NCBI GenBank assembly: GCA_016185275.1
Contig: JACPNX010000049.1
Span: forward strand, 1 to 34,281
Source of the DNA: Actinomycetota bacterium
GTDB lineage: Bacteria; Actinomycetota; Acidimicrobiia; Acidimicrobiales; Iamiaceae
Direction of reading: 5' to 3'
Length of the DNA stretch: 34,281 nucleotides
Below are positions 17,376 to 26,990 of this stretch, one piece after another. The notes beneath the pieces are model-generated. The model did not search any database. It was given only the letters and a program-made list of their open reading frames with translations, and was not told where the DNA came from. Position 1 is the stretch's first letter. The number at the start of each line of letters is the position of its first letter. Both the position numbers and the translations under genes were made by a program.

Positions 17376-18301
17376 GCGCGATCGACGCGTCCGCGTCCGC
17401 GCCCGCACCGACGCGACGTCACCCGGCGACACCGCCGCTCCGCTCGCCGGCGACCGGCCGGCACCGCGGCGGCCGCCGGACGCTCCTGCGCCCCCGCTGG
17501 CTGTGGGTCCACGCCGCGCTCACCTACGTCTTCCTGTTCGCCCCCATCGCGGTGCTGGTCGTGTTCAGCTTCAACAGCGCCCGCAGCGGTTCGCGTTGGA
17601 AGAGCGCGAGCACCACGTGGTACCGGGCGTTGTGGCGCAACGCCGACATCCAGCGCGCCTTCGGCAACACCCTGAAGGTCGGCCTGGTCGCCACCGCCGT
17701 CGCCACCGTGATCGGCACCCTGGCCGCGTTCGCCCTGTCGCGCTACCGCTTCCGTGGCCGGCTGGCGTACTCGACGTTCATCTTCGTCCCGCTGGTCATC
17801 CCCGAGGTCGTGCAGGGCGTGTCGCTCCTCGTGTTCTTCCTCGGCGTCCTGCGCCTGCAGCTCGGCATGCGCACGCTGATGCTGGCCCACATCACCTTCT
17901 CCATCAGCTTCGTCATCGTGGTCGTCAAGGCCCGGCTGGCGGGCTTCGACCGGCGCTTGGAGGAGGCCGCCGCCGACCTCGGCGCCACCCCGGCGCAGAG
18001 CTTCCTGCGCGTGGTGCTCCCCCTCGCCGCCCCCGGCATCGCCGCCGGCGCCGTGCTGGCGTTCACGCTCAGCTTCGACGACGTGATCATCTCCTCGTTC
18101 ACGGCCGGGGTCGGCTCCACGACCCTGCCGCTGTACATCTACGGGCAGACCAAGGTCGGGGTGAAGCCCACGATCAACGCCCTGTCGACGTCGATCCTGG
18201 CCTTCACGTCCACGCTGCTCGTGGTCGGCATGGCGCTGTCGCGCCGGGCGCAGCGGCGCGGGACCTCGAAGGGCCTCGACACCACGATGTTCGGAGGATG
18301 A
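17372..18301 (+). CDS. potC: Spermidine/putrescine-type ABC transporter permease (PotC-like)
   Basis: The 309-residue permease starts at GTG 17372, overlapping the potB stop by four bases. About 45 Ala/Pro/Arg-rich residues precede the first membrane helix (ALTYVFLFAPIAVLVVFSFNSA, a PotC hallmark). The docking loop is EEAAADLGATPAQSFLRVVLPLAAPG and the end segment FTLSFDDVIISSFTAG is also PotC-like. With PotB it forms the transmembrane channel energised by PotA. The stop overlaps a possible start of the next gene, so the operon continues without a gap. Confidence 0.93.
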   Translation: MSAIDASASAPAPTRRHPATPPLRSPATGRHRGGRRTLLRPRWLWVHAALTYVFLFAPIAVLVVFSFNSARSGSRWKSASTTWYRALWRNADIQRAFGNTLKVGLVATAVATVIGTLAAFALSRYRFRGRLAYSTFIFVPLVIPEVVQGVSLLVFFLGVLRLQLGMRTLMLAHITFSISFVIVVVKARLAGFDRRLEEAAADLGATPAQSFLRVVLPLAAPGIAAGAVLAFTLSFDDVIISSFTAGVGSTTLPLYIYGQTKVGVKPTINALSTSILAFTSTLLVVGMALSRRAQRRGTSKGLDTTMFGG

Positions 18302-18303
18302 CC

Positions 18304-19539
18304 ATGGGATCGCACCTCGCGGGCGTCTGGTTCACGGTCACCGACCTCCAGGTCACCTCGGGCAAGGGCTCGTGGGTGACGACGGTCGACGGCCAGAGCT
18401 ACCTCGACCTCTCGTCGGGCATCGCGGTCACGTCCACGGGTCACTGCCACCCACACGTGGTCGCCGCCATCCAGCGCCAGGCCGAGCGCTTCGTGCACGC
18501 GCAGGTCAACTGCTACCGCCACGACCTGCTCGAGCCGCTCGGCGCCCGGCTGGCCGAGATCTGCCCGCCCGGCATCGACACGTTCTTCTTCGCCAATTCA
18601 GGTGCCGAGGCCACCGAAGCCGCGGTCAAGCTGGCGAAGCAGGCCACCGGCCGGCCGGGGATCGTCGTGTTCGAGGGCAGCTTCCACGGCCGGACCCACC
18701 AGACCATGGCCATGACGACGTCGAAGGCGGTCTACCGGGCCGGCCACGCGCCGCTCCCGTCGGGCATCTTCGTGGCGCCGTACCCGAACGTGGCTCGGGC
18801 GGTCGACGCCGACGCCGAGGTCGACCGCTGCCTCGAGGGCTTCACGCGACTGCTGCGGACGCAGACGTCACCGGCGGAGGTGGCCGCCGCGGTGATCGAA
18901 CCGGTGCTCGGCGAGGGCGGCTACGTCCCTGCGCCGGCCAGGTTCCTGCAGGGCATCGCCGATGCCTGCCGCGACCACGGCATCCTCTTCGTCGCCGACG
19001 AGGTGCAGACCGGCTTCGGCCGCACCGGTCGGATGTTCGCCGTCGACCACCTCGGGCTCGAACCCGATGTGGTGGTGATGGCCAAGGGCATCGCGTCCGG
19101 CTTCCCCATGTCGGCCATTGGCGCGGGCGCAGACCTCATGGCCCGCTGGCCACCCGGGAGCCACGGCGGCACGTACGGCGGCAACCCGCTCGGGTGCGCC
19201 GCGGCGCTCGCCACCATCGACGTGCTCACCGAACCTGGCTTCCTCGACGGCGTGCGGGCCCGCGGCGCACGGCTGCGGGCCGGCCTCGAGCGGATCGGCG
19301 AACGCCACGAGGGAGTGCTCGACGTCCGCGGGGTGGGGCTGATGCAGGCGCTCGAGCTGGTCGACGGCGTGCGGGTGGCCGCGGTCATGAAGCACTGCCT
19401 CGCGGAGCACCGTGTGATCCTCATGAACGCGGGGACCGACGGGACCGTGCTGCGCCTCATGCCCCCGCTCGTCATCACCGACGCCGAGGTCGACCTGGCC
19501 CTCCGTGCGCTCGACGATGCGATCGGCGCGACCGCGTGA
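18304..19539 (+). CDS. Class III aminotransferase, GABA/putrescine aminotransferase-like
   Basis: This 411-residue PLP enzyme resembles 4-aminobutyrate, putrescine and related omega-amine transaminases. Visible motifs are TSTGHCHPHVVAAIQRQ, FANSGAEATEAAVKLAKQAT (97-116), FEGSFHGRTHQTMAMT, D232 in VADEVQTGFGRTG, Schiff-base K261 in MAKGIASGFPMSA, and GTYGGNPLGCAAALAT. ATG 18304 is chosen because GGAGG (18293-18297) sits six bases before it; ATG 18298 overlaps the potC stop but is too close to that site. Being in the pot operon, it probably deaminates the imported amine or its breakdown product. GabT is the nearest label, but the exact substrate is not determined. Confidence 0.88.
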   Translation: MGSHLAGVWFTVTDLQVTSGKGSWVTTVDGQSYLDLSSGIAVTSTGHCHPHVVAAIQRQAERFVHAQVNCYRHDLLEPLGARLAEICPPGIDTFFFANSGAEATEAAVKLAKQATGRPGIVVFEGSFHGRTHQTMAMTTSKAVYRAGHAPLPSGIFVAPYPNVARAVDADAEVDRCLEGFTRLLRTQTSPAEVAAAVIEPVLGEGGYVPAPARFLQGIADACRDHGILFVADEVQTGFGRTGRMFAVDHLGLEPDVVVMAKGIASGFPMSAIGAGADLMARWPPGSHGGTYGGNPLGCAAALATIDVLTEPGFLDGVRARGARLRAGLERIGERHEGVLDVRGVGLMQALELVDGVRVAAVMKHCLAEHRVILMNAGTDGTVLRLMPPLVITDAEVDLALRALDDAIGATA

Positions 19540-20018
19540 GCGCGTCGCGACCGTCCGCCGGGGTGGACCCTGCGGTGGTGCTCGACGCGCACGACCGGGC
19601 GATCATCGAGGCGCTCCAGGAGGACGGGCGCCGCCCGGTCACCCACATCGCCAGGGCCGTGGGGCTGAGCGAGGCCGCGGTGCGCCAGCGGGTGAACCGG
19701 CTCATCGACTCGGGCGTCATGCAGATCGTGGCCGTGACCGACCCACTGTCCCTCGGGTACCACCGCATGGCGATGGTCGGCTTGCGCGTCGGTGGCGGGG
19801 TGCACTCGGTGGCCGAGAAGGTCGGTGCGCTCGAGGAGGTCGCCTACGTCGTCTACACCGCCGGCTCGTTCGATCTGCTGGTCGAGGTGGTCACCGCGGA
19901 CGACGAGGCACTGCTCGCGCTGCTGAACGACCGGATCCGCGCCATCCCCGGCGTCATCGGCACCGAGACCTTCGTGTACCTGCGCATCGCCAAGCAGACC
20001 TACGCCTGGGGCGCCTGA
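19536..20018 (+). CDS. Lrp/AsnC family transcriptional regulator
   Basis: The 160-residue protein starts at GTG 19536 and overlaps the aminotransferase stop by four bases. The N-terminal winged HTH (about 17-65) reads LDAHDRAIIEALQEDGRRPVTHIARAVGLSEAAVRQRVNRL in two consecutive helices of AsnC type. The C-terminal RAM ligand-binding domain follows (about 80-155, with VAYVVYTAGSFDLLVEVVTAD). These regulators sense amino acids or related small molecules. As the last gene of the pot operon it probably controls that operon and the divergent aminotransferase, possibly through the palindrome at 13942-13975; this is inference. Confidence 0.92.
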   Translation: MSASRPSAGVDPAVVLDAHDRAIIEALQEDGRRPVTHIARAVGLSEAAVRQRVNRLIDSGVMQIVAVTDPLSLGYHRMAMVGLRVGGGVHSVAEKVGALEEVAYVVYTAGSFDLLVEVVTADDEALLALLNDRIRAIPGVIGTETFVYLRIAKQTYAWGA

Positions 20019-20093
20019 CAACGGACGGTCCGCAGGCACCCGGGCGGACGTGCTCTGCCGCCTGCGCGCGGCGCTCCCCGGATCCGTCTCGGC

Positions 20094-20579
20094 TCAGTCG
20101 CCCCAGAAGGTGCGCTCACGCCGCTCCGCCCTTCGTCGCCGGCGGCGCCGCGACGAGGCCCCCGCGTCGCCTTCGGCTTGGTCGAGGTCGACGTCGGCAT
20201 CGAGGCGGACGACGTCTCCGGTCGCCCAGGCATCGGGCTCGTCCGCGGCAGCGGCGCCGACCTCCGGCGGGCCCTTCCCGTCAGGGAGCGGAGCCCAGGC
20301 TCGGCGTTCGCCGTCCCACCCGAGCCAGCTCTCCGAGACTTGATCCCATCCCTCCCAGCGTGCGCGCGACTCGTTCCATCGGGGTGGGAAGGCCAGGTCG
20401 CCCTGCGGCGGTGCCTGGTCGCGACTGGCCTCGGCGGCGGCTCGGGCCTCGGCCGACGGAGGGTCGGCGCGACGGCGGCGGATGACGTACGGGACGACCA
20501 CCGAGACGGCGGCCGCGGCGACGAGCAACAGCCCGCCGATCGTCCATGGTGCGACCGCGACGGCTCCGGTCACCTGCAT
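20094..20579 (-). CDS. Small membrane-anchored protein of unknown function
   Basis: The 161-residue protein starts at ATG 20579 with AGGGGG seven bases upstream. One N-terminal membrane helix (about 10-32, APWTIGGLLLVAAAAVSVVVPYV) is followed by a basic RRRR stretch and a cytoplasmic-type region. A Trp-rich section at about 65-100 reads FPPRWNESRARWEGWDQVSE then SWLGWDGERRAWAPL. The C terminus ends with an acidic patch and then SSRRRRRRRAERRERTFWGD. I do not recognise the family. It lies convergent to the Lrp gene and may be co-transcribed with the upstream gene at 20645. Confidence 0.75.
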   Translation of the reverse strand: MQVTGAVAVAPWTIGGLLLVAAAAVSVVVPYVIRRRRADPPSAEARAAAEASRDQAPPQGDLAFPPRWNESRARWEGWDQVSESWLGWDGERRAWAPLPDGKGPPEVGAAAADEPDAWATGDVVRLDADVDLDQAEGDAGASSRRRRRRRAERRERTFWGD

Positions 20580-20644
20580 GCTGAGCCCCCTGCCCGCTGC
20601 ACGGGGACCCTCATGCGTCGCGGACCGAGGCGTCGATGGTCGTC

Positions 20645-21223
20645 CTACGCCCCGAACAGCACCAGGCGGTGCTCTCCGTTCTCGCTGAGCCGCTGGCGAG
20701 CCTCCTCGGCCAGCTCGGCGGCGCGGAGGCGGGCCGACTCGACGGCCGCGCCGGCCAGCTCGGACGCCTTGCCCCGGACCAGCTCGGCCCGGGGGCGGGC
20801 CGACTCGATCGCGCTCTCCGTCAGGTCGAACGCCTTGCCCCGGGCGGTCGAGGCGAACGACTCGACGTGCGGTCGGGCCGCGTCGGCCAGCTCGGCAACC
20901 GTGGACGACGCCCGGTCGGCGAACGACTCGACGTGGGGCAGGGCGGCCTCGGCCACGTCGATCGCCCGGTCCACGACCTGCTCGGCCAGGTGCCCTGCGC
21001 CTCGCAGGGCCCGCGGAGCGGCCTCCGGAAGCAGCCGCCGCCCGGCCCGCCACTGCAGGACCAGACCCACGCCGGCGCCCACGACGGCCCCTTGCGCGGC
21101 ACCGCGGGCGACGTCGGCGCCGACCGAGCCCGGCTGCTCCGCGTCCCGGCGCGACGACCGGACGCCGGCCACGCCGGCGCCCACCGCACCGCCGATCAAC
21201 GCGCCCTTCACCGCTTTGTGCAT
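20645..21223 (-). CDS. Glycine-zipper protein with 22-residue amphipathic repeats, unknown function
   Basis: The 192-residue protein begins [21 protein letters not shown], a Gly/Ala-rich glycine-zipper-like segment, with a second one at about residues 40-57 ([20 protein letters not shown]). Residues 75-185 are Ala-rich and helical, with an approximate 22-residue period: [12 protein letters not shown] and [12 protein letters not shown] start exactly 22 residues apart, followed by [15 protein letters not shown] and [14 protein letters not shown]. This suggests amphipathic helices lying on a membrane or forming a bundle. ATG 21223 has a purine-rich site upstream. No family is recognised; YtxH-like or phasin-like stress proteins have a comparable look. 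Confidence 0.75.
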   Translation of the reverse strand: MHKAVKGALIGGAVGAGVAGVRSSRRDAEQPGSVGADVARGAAQGAVVGAGVGLVLQWRAGRRLLPEAAPRALRGAGHLAEQVVDRAIDVAEAALPHVESFADRASSTVAELADAARPHVESFASTARGKAFDLTESAIESARPRAELVRGKASELAGAAVESARLRAAELAEEARQRLSENGEHRLVLFGA

Positions 21224-21288
21224 GCTCTCTCCCGGGGGGTGGCAGAACGTGCGGCCACCCTACCCACGTCAGCGGGCCGAGCCGCCGG

Positions 21289-21330
21289 GGGCGAGCGAGC
21301 CGGAGGGCGAGCGAGCCGGAGGGCGAGCGA
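21289..21330. repeat. 16-bp tandem repeat, about 2.6 copies
   Basis: The unit GGGCGAGCGAGCCGGA occurs at 21289-21304 and 21305-21320, and ten bases of a third copy follow to 21330. It lies just after the clpX stop (21340 on the minus strand) and 66 bases before the start of the gene at 20645-21223. Copy number is low. It may be simple slippage, or it may affect the 3' end of the clpX transcript. Confidence 0.8.
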
Positions 21331-21339
21331 ACCCGCGCG

Positions 21340-22620
<1,281 letters not shown>

Positions 22621-22651
22621 GTCCGTTCCCCTCTCGGACTCGTCGATCCCG

Positions 22652-23344
22652 CTACCCGGCCGCCCGGATGGGCCCGGTGTTGTCGGCCAGCTCCCGGGAG
22701 GAGATCACGTCGTCGATGATGCCGTAGTCGCGCGCCTCGTCGGCGGAGAGGACGAAGTCGCGGTCGGTGTCCGACGAGATCTTCTCGACCGACTGGCCGG
22801 TGTGACGGGCCAGGATCTCGTCGAGCAGCTCGCGCATGCGCATGATCTCGCGGGCCTGGATCTCGATGTCGGTGGCTTGGCCACCGCCCTGCCCCCACGG
22901 CTGGTGGAGCAGCACGCGGGCGTGCGGCAGCGCGAGGCGCTTGCCCTTCGTGCCCGCCGCCAGCAGCACCGCGGCCGCGGAGGCCGCCTGCCCGAGGCAG
23001 ATGGTGGAGATGTCGGGCTTGATGTACTGCATGGTGTCGTAGATGGCGAACAGCGCCGTGATGTCGCCACCCGGGCTGTTGATGTAGACGTTGATGTCCT
23101 TGTCGGGGTTCTCCGACTCGAGGTGGATCAGCTGGGCGCAGATCAGGTTCGCGATCGTGTCGTCGATCGGTGTGCCCAGGAAGATGATGTGGTCCTTCAG
23201 GAGCCTCGAGTAGAGGTCGAACGCCCGCTCGCCACGGTTGGTCTGCTCGACCACCGTCGGCACGAGGTAGCCGGAAGCCGCGAGGTCGCGGCGTCCCGTC
23301 GGCGCGGCGCCGCTTGGGCTGTGGATGCTGTGCGGGATGGTCAC
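22652..23344 (-). CDS. clpP: ATP-dependent Clp protease proteolytic subunit ClpP
   Basis: The 230-residue serine peptidase has the triad S122 (GQAASAAA), H147 (LLHQPWG) and D192 (SSDTDRD). Residues 1-25 form a variable propeptide-like leader, followed by [20 protein letters not shown]. The start is GTG 23344, overlapping the tig stop as GTGA. The residue after the catalytic Ser is Ala (ASAAA) where many ClpPs have Met (ASMAA), a conservative change. It forms the barrel that degrades proteins unfolded by ClpX. Actinobacteria often carry a second clpP, but none is next to this one. Confidence 0.96.
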   Translation of the reverse strand: MTIPHSIHSPSGAAPTGRRDLAASGYLVPTVVEQTNRGERAFDLYSRLLKDHIIFLGTPIDDTIANLICAQLIHLESENPDKDINVYINSPGGDITALFAIYDTMQYIKPDISTICLGQAASAAAVLLAAGTKGKRLALPHARVLLHQPWGQGGGQATDIEIQAREIMRMRELLDEILARHTGQSVEKISSDTDRDFVLSADEARDYGIIDDVISSRELADNTGPIRAAG

Positions 23345-24777
23345 TCGCCGTCCTCCTCTGCCGTGGCGGCATCGTCGCCCGCCGAGGCTTGGTCGTCCGC
23401 CGGGCTCGCCGGGGCTTCGTCTGATCCTTCGGCGATCGGGTCGCCGGCGGGAGTGGCGGTGTCGTCGTCGAGCTCCAAGGCGGCCCGATCGACCGGCTTG
23501 CCGTCGGGATCGACGACTTCCACATGCTCCACCAGCCACTCGAGCGCCTTGCGCTTCTGCACATCGGAGCGTACCAACGCGACCTGCCCGGCGCGCTCGA
23601 CCTGGCGGCGCACCTGCGCCGGCTTCTGCTTGACCCGCTCCGCGATGGCGGCGTACTCGCCCTCCATCTCGTCGTCGTCCACGTCGATGCCCTCCGCCTC
23701 TGCGACGGCCCGCAGCGCGAGGTCGACTTTGACGCTCTGCACTGCCGCGTCGCGCAGGCCGTCGAGGAACTCGGCGGAGTCCTGGCCGGTCGCCTCGAGG
23801 TACGCGCCGAGGTCCATGCCCTGCGCCTCGAAGCGCATGGCCATGTCCTGCAAGCGGTCCCGAACCTCGCTCGACACGAGCGGTTCAGGGACGTCTTCTT
23901 CCACCAGATCGGCGAGCGCCTCGGCCGTGCGCTGCTGGATCTGCATGGCGGCCTGGACCCGCTTGACGGTCGAGAGCCTGCGGCGGAGGTCGGCGCGCAG
24001 CTCGTCGATCGTGTCGAACTCGGAGGCCTCGCCGGCGAAGTCGTCGTCGGCCTCGGGGAGGACCTTGGCCTTGACCTCCTTCACCAGCACCCGCACATCT
24101 ACCGGCGACTGGCCCTCCTGGGGGTGCGCGGCGCTGAAGGCGAGGATGTCGCCGGGCTTGGCGCCTCGGAGCTGCACGTCCAGCTCGGGCAGGACCGCTT
24201 CGCTGCCGACCTCGTAGAGGTAGCCCTCGGCGGTCAACCCGCCGAGCGGCTCGCCGTCCTGGGAGCCGGCGATGTCGATGGTGACGTGGTCCCCGTCCTG
24301 AGCCGGCCGGTCCACCGTCTCCAGGTCGGCGAACTGCTCGCGCAAGACCCGGAGGCGGCTCTCGACGTCCTCGTCGGAGACGGTCGGCTGGTCGATCGTG
24401 ACCCTCAGCGTGCCGTAGCCGCCGACCGAGACGCGCGGCCGGATCTCCACGACGGCGTCGAAGCTGACGGCGCCGCCGTCCTCGCCGGCCGTGATGTCGA
24501 TGTCGGGCTGGGCGATCGCGTCGACGTCGTGCTCGCTGACCGCCTGCACGTAGTACTCGGGCAGCGCATGCTGGAGAGCGTCCGCACGCGCGGCGTCGGA
24601 GCCGATGCGGGCCTCGAGCACCCGGCGGGGCACCTTGCCCGGGCGGAACCCGGGGATGCGCACCTCCCGGGCGATGCGCCGGAAGGCGGCATCGACCTCA
24701 CGATCGAACTCGGCCTCCTCGACTTCGACGGAGACCTTGACCTTGTTCCCCTCGAGGGGTTCGACCGTGGACTTCAC
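23341..24777 (-). CDS. tig: Trigger factor, ribosome-associated chaperone
   Basis: The 478-residue chaperone starts at GTG 24777 ([20 protein letters not shown]). The ribosome-binding domain contains [17 protein letters not shown] with the signature at residues 43-48. An FKBP-type prolyl isomerase domain follows (about 150-245, [15 protein letters not shown]) and then the helical C-terminal arms. The last 45 residues are a disordered acidic tail rich in Asp, Glu, Ala and Pro, common in actinobacterial homologues. It heads tig-clpP-clpX, linking folding of nascent chains to proteolysis. The region 24778-24931 before it should hold the promoter. Confidence 0.95.
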   Translation of the reverse strand: MKSTVEPLEGNKVKVSVEVEEAEFDREVDAAFRRIAREVRIPGFRPGKVPRRVLEARIGSDAARADALQHALPEYYVQAVSEHDVDAIAQPDIDITAGEDGGAVSFDAVVEIRPRVSVGGYGTLRVTIDQPTVSDEDVESRLRVLREQFADLETVDRPAQDGDHVTIDIAGSQDGEPLGGLTAEGYLYEVGSEAVLPELDVQLRGAKPGDILAFSAAHPQEGQSPVDVRVLVKEVKAKVLPEADDDFAGEASEFDTIDELRADLRRRLSTVKRVQAAMQIQQRTAEALADLVEEDVPEPLVSSEVRDRLQDMAMRFEAQGMDLGAYLEATGQDSAEFLDGLRDAAVQSVKVDLALRAVAEAEGIDVDDDEMEGEYAAIAERVKQKPAQVRRQVERAGQVALVRSDVQKRKALEWLVEHVEVVDPDGKPVDRAALELDDDTATPAGDPIAEGSDEAPASPADDQASAGDDAATAEEDGE

Positions 24778-24815
24778 AGGGCGCCGAGTGTACCGATGGG
24801 GCTCCGTCGCCCGGG

Positions 24816-24830
24816 CAACCCTTCGGGTTG
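24816..24830. other. Small perfect hairpin upstream of tig
   Basis: CAACCC (24816-24821) and GGGTTG (24825-24830) form a six-base-pair stem with a TTC loop. It lies about 40 bases upstream of the tig start and is not followed by a T-run on either strand, so a terminator is not supported. It may be part of the tig leader or a chance hairpin. Confidence 0.4.
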
Positions 24831-24931
24831 AGTGCTCAGGGCCGGTCCCGGGCCTCGGGCCGTCCCCCACCCGACCGTTTCGCCATCACCCCGCCCGGCC
24901 CCCCATCCCGGTCCCGCCCTGGATCAGCCGG

Positions 24932-25276
24932 TCAGCCGGCGCCGGGCCTGGGCCGGCCGAGGAAGTAGAGGTGACGGCCCTCGTCCATCTCCGCCGCGAC
25001 CCGAGCGCGCCACGCCGAGCGTGTCCCCGGTCCGGGCGACTCGGCCGCGAGGTGGATGAGCGCTTCGCAGAAGTAGGTGGAGTTCCGCGCATCCTGCAGC
25101 GACCAGCAGACCTGTGCGCTCACCGCCTCGCCACCGAGGTCGTGCGTACGGCAGTGGCCGAGGACGATCCGTTCGAGCGGTGCGGGGTCCACCGGGTCCT
25201 GGATCCGTCCCCACGTCAAGAAGAATCGGCTGTCGCCATCTGCCAGCTCGACCCGGACCGCCACCACCTCGTCCAC
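24932..25276 (-). CDS. Hypothetical protein
   Basis: The frame encodes 114 residues from GTG 25276: VDEVVAVRVELADGDSRFFL, then TWGRIQDPVDPAPLERIVLG and ending GRHLYFLGRPRPGAG. The composition looks like a real small globular protein, with ordinary hydrophobic spacing and three Cys, unlike the Arg/Pro-rich antisense frames around it. No ATG/GTG/TTG lies between GTG 25276 and the upstream stop near 25372. I do not recognise the family. It is divergent from the MauE-like operon and follows the tig region on the same strand as tig. Confidence 0.65.
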   Translation of the reverse strand: MDEVVAVRVELADGDSRFFLTWGRIQDPVDPAPLERIVLGHCRTHDLGGEAVSAQVCWSLQDARNSTYFCEALIHLAAESPGPGTRSAWRARVAAEMDEGRHLYFLGRPRPGAG

Positions 25277-25489
25277 GCCACGGATCTTGCCGGGTCCGGG
25301 AGCGCCGAGTGTGCTTCGGCGAGCAGGTCGGACCGCGCACCTCTGGTGCCCTTCGAGCTGACGGCCTCACACACGGCGGGCGACTCCCGCTCTCGTGCGA
25401 ACGGCGCCGGCATGGGGCGGCGGCACGGCGCGGGCGAACGGCGGAGGTCAGTAGCCTGAGCAGGTCGTGGCTGACGATCTTCGCACCCC

Positions 25490-26077
25490 ATGCCGGTGAC
25501 TGCTGCGCTCACGCCGGTGGGCGCCTCGCCGACCGTGCCGACCGCCGGGCCGCTGCTTCTCGCCGCCGTGCTGCTCGCCGTCGCCGGGGCGGCCAAGCTG
25601 CGGGTGCCCGACGGAACCGTGCGGGCCCTACACGCGGCGGGCATCCCTGCGGCGCGCGGCCACGGCCGCCTGCTCGGGCTCGTCGAGGTCGTCCTCGGCG
25701 CCAGCGTGCTGCTCGTCGGCGGCCGAGCGCTGGCCGCCCTGCTCGCTGCTGCGTACCTCGGCTTCGCCACGTTCACCGCCCGCCTCCTCAGCGTCGACCG
25801 GAGCGGTGCGGGCTGCGGCTGCTTCGGCGCCGACGACGCACCGGTGGGCGCCACGCACGTCGCCGTCAACGCCGCCCTCGCGACCGGGTGCCTCGCCGCC
25901 GTGGTGTGTCCGGTGGCCGGCGTGGCCGACGTCGTCCGCCAGCAACCCCTCGCGGGGCTGCCGTTCCTTGCTCTCGTTGCCGTCGGCGCCTGGGCCGCCC
26001 ACCTCGCCCTGACCGCGCTGCCCGCCCTGAGGGCCGTCGTCGACGAGGTGCACCGAGCCAGCGCAGAGGTGGCCTAG
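25490..26077 (+). CDS. MauE/DoxX-type redox-associated membrane protein
   Basis: The 195-residue protein has about four to five transmembrane helices. The pattern AAVLLAVAGAAKLRVPDGTVRALHAAGIP, then GLVEVVLGASVLLVG and ending in SGAGCGCFGADDAPVG matches the MauE family, in which C109 and C111 of the CGCFG motif sit at a membrane face. MauE is required for biogenesis of the disulfide-rich light chain of methylamine dehydrogenase, presumably in electron or disulfide transfer. It is the first gene of a coupled operon with a thioredoxin-like partner and a Tat-exported Cys-rich protein, so a similar role is inferred. ATG 25490 lacks a clear ribosome-binding site. Confidence 0.85.
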   Translation: MPVTAALTPVGASPTVPTAGPLLLAAVLLAVAGAAKLRVPDGTVRALHAAGIPAARGHGRLLGLVEVVLGASVLLVGGRALAALLAAAYLGFATFTARLLSVDRSGAGCGCFGADDAPVGATHVAVNAALATGCLAAVVCPVAGVADVVRQQPLAGLPFLALVAVGAWAAHLALTALPALRAVVDEVHRASAEVA

Positions 26078-26079
26078 CC

Positions 26080-26910
26080 ATGGCGATCCTCATCGCCCTC
26101 GAGACGGTCGTCCTGGCGCTCCTCGTCCTGCTCGTGCTCGGCCTGCTCCGGAGTCACGCCGAGATCCTGCGCCGCCTGCACGATCTCGGTCACGGCCTCG
26201 AAGACGACAGCGCCCCCCGCCACCCCGCTCGCACCCGAGGCGTGGGGCGCGAGGAGTTCACCGTCTTCCCGGAGGTGCCCTCGCCTGGCGGCGACGACGA
26301 CTTCCCCGAGGCTCGGGACATCGCCGGCACCGGTCTGGCCGACGACGCCGTCACCGTCCGGGTCACCGGTGTGGATCACAGGACGCTCGTCGCCTTCCTG
26401 TCCAGCACCTGCCTCACCTGCCAGCGGTTCTGGGACGCGTTCCGCCGGCCGGACCGCCTGGGGTTCGCCACGAGCACCAGGGTCGTGATCGTCACGAAGG
26501 ACCCGACCGAAGAGAGCGCGGCCCGGATCGCCGACGTGGCCCCCGATTCCGTACCGGTCGTCATGTCCAGCAGAGCCTGGGACGACTACCGGGTGCCCGG
26601 CTCGCCGTACTTCGTCCTCGTCGACGGGCCCAGCGGAGCGGTCAAGGGCGAAGGCACCGGGATCGACTGGCCCCAGGTGCGCGGCCTGCTCGCCCAGGTG
26701 GCCGACGACGAGGCGCTCGCCGCAGATCTGGAAGCGCGGAGGGTCCGCAAGTCCCGTGCCAACGACGACCGGGAGCGCCGCGTCGACGCCGAGCTCCTCG
26801 CCGCCGGCATCCGCCCCGGCGACCCCAGTCTCTTCGCGGGACAGCCCGAGGCCGTCGCCCCGGCTGAGGACGACGCCGACGCGGACTCGGGTGGCGGCGA
26901 GCCGAGGTGA
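26080..26910 (+). CDS. Membrane-anchored thioredoxin-like protein with CLTC motif (MauD-like)
   Basis: The 276-residue protein has an N-terminal membrane helix (about 2-23), a linker, and a thioredoxin-fold domain at about 90-210. The redox motif is CLTC (C111 to C114) in FLSSTCLTCQRFWDAF, and the cis-proline is P176 in GSPYFVLVDG. The charged C-terminal tail (215-276) is probably disordered. It starts two bases after the MauE-like gene. MauE-MauD pairs are needed to form the many disulfides of MauA, so this is probably the thiol-disulfide partner for the exported Cys-rich protein at 28096. The direction of electron flow cannot be told from sequence. Confidence 0.85.
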   Translation: MAILIALETVVLALLVLLVLGLLRSHAEILRRLHDLGHGLEDDSAPRHPARTRGVGREEFTVFPEVPSPGGDDDFPEARDIAGTGLADDAVTVRVTGVDHRTLVAFLSSTCLTCQRFWDAFRRPDRLGFATSTRVVIVTKDPTEESAARIADVAPDSVPVVMSSRAWDDYRVPGSPYFVLVDGPSGAVKGEGTGIDWPQVRGLLAQVADDEALAADLEARRVRKSRANDDRERRVDAELLAAGIRPGDPSLFAGQPEAVAPAEDDADADSGGGEPR

Positions 26911-26981
26911 GCGTGCCGGTTCTCGTTCTCGGACTCCCCATGGCCGTGCTGGCCGCGCTGCGCGGATCGTGGTCGCCGTGA
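26907..26981 (+). CDS. Possible 24-residue hydrophobic peptide, translationally coupled
   Basis: GTG 26907 overlaps the preceding stop as GTGA and opens a frame of 24 codons ending TGA at 26979-26981: MSVPVLVLGLPMAVLAALRG then SWSP. The peptide is almost wholly hydrophobic up to an Arg and could span the membrane once. The next gene starts nine bases later with AGGTGAG as its ribosome-binding site. It may be a real small membrane peptide of the operon, or only a coupling device that carries ribosomes across the gap. Nothing similar is known to me. Confidence 0.4.
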   Translation: MSVPVLVLGLPMAVLAALRGSWSP

Positions 26982-26990
26982 GGTGAGTCG

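Noticed and set aside
14781..17432. 883-codon open frame on the minus strand opposite the pot operon
   Set aside because: It is antisense to four well-recognised pot genes. Its composition (Glu/His/Arg/Val-rich without domains) is typical of the shadow frames of high-GC coding DNA.
24816..24830. CAACCC/GGGTTG hairpin as a transcription terminator
   Set aside because: The stem has only six pairs and no T-run follows on either strand.
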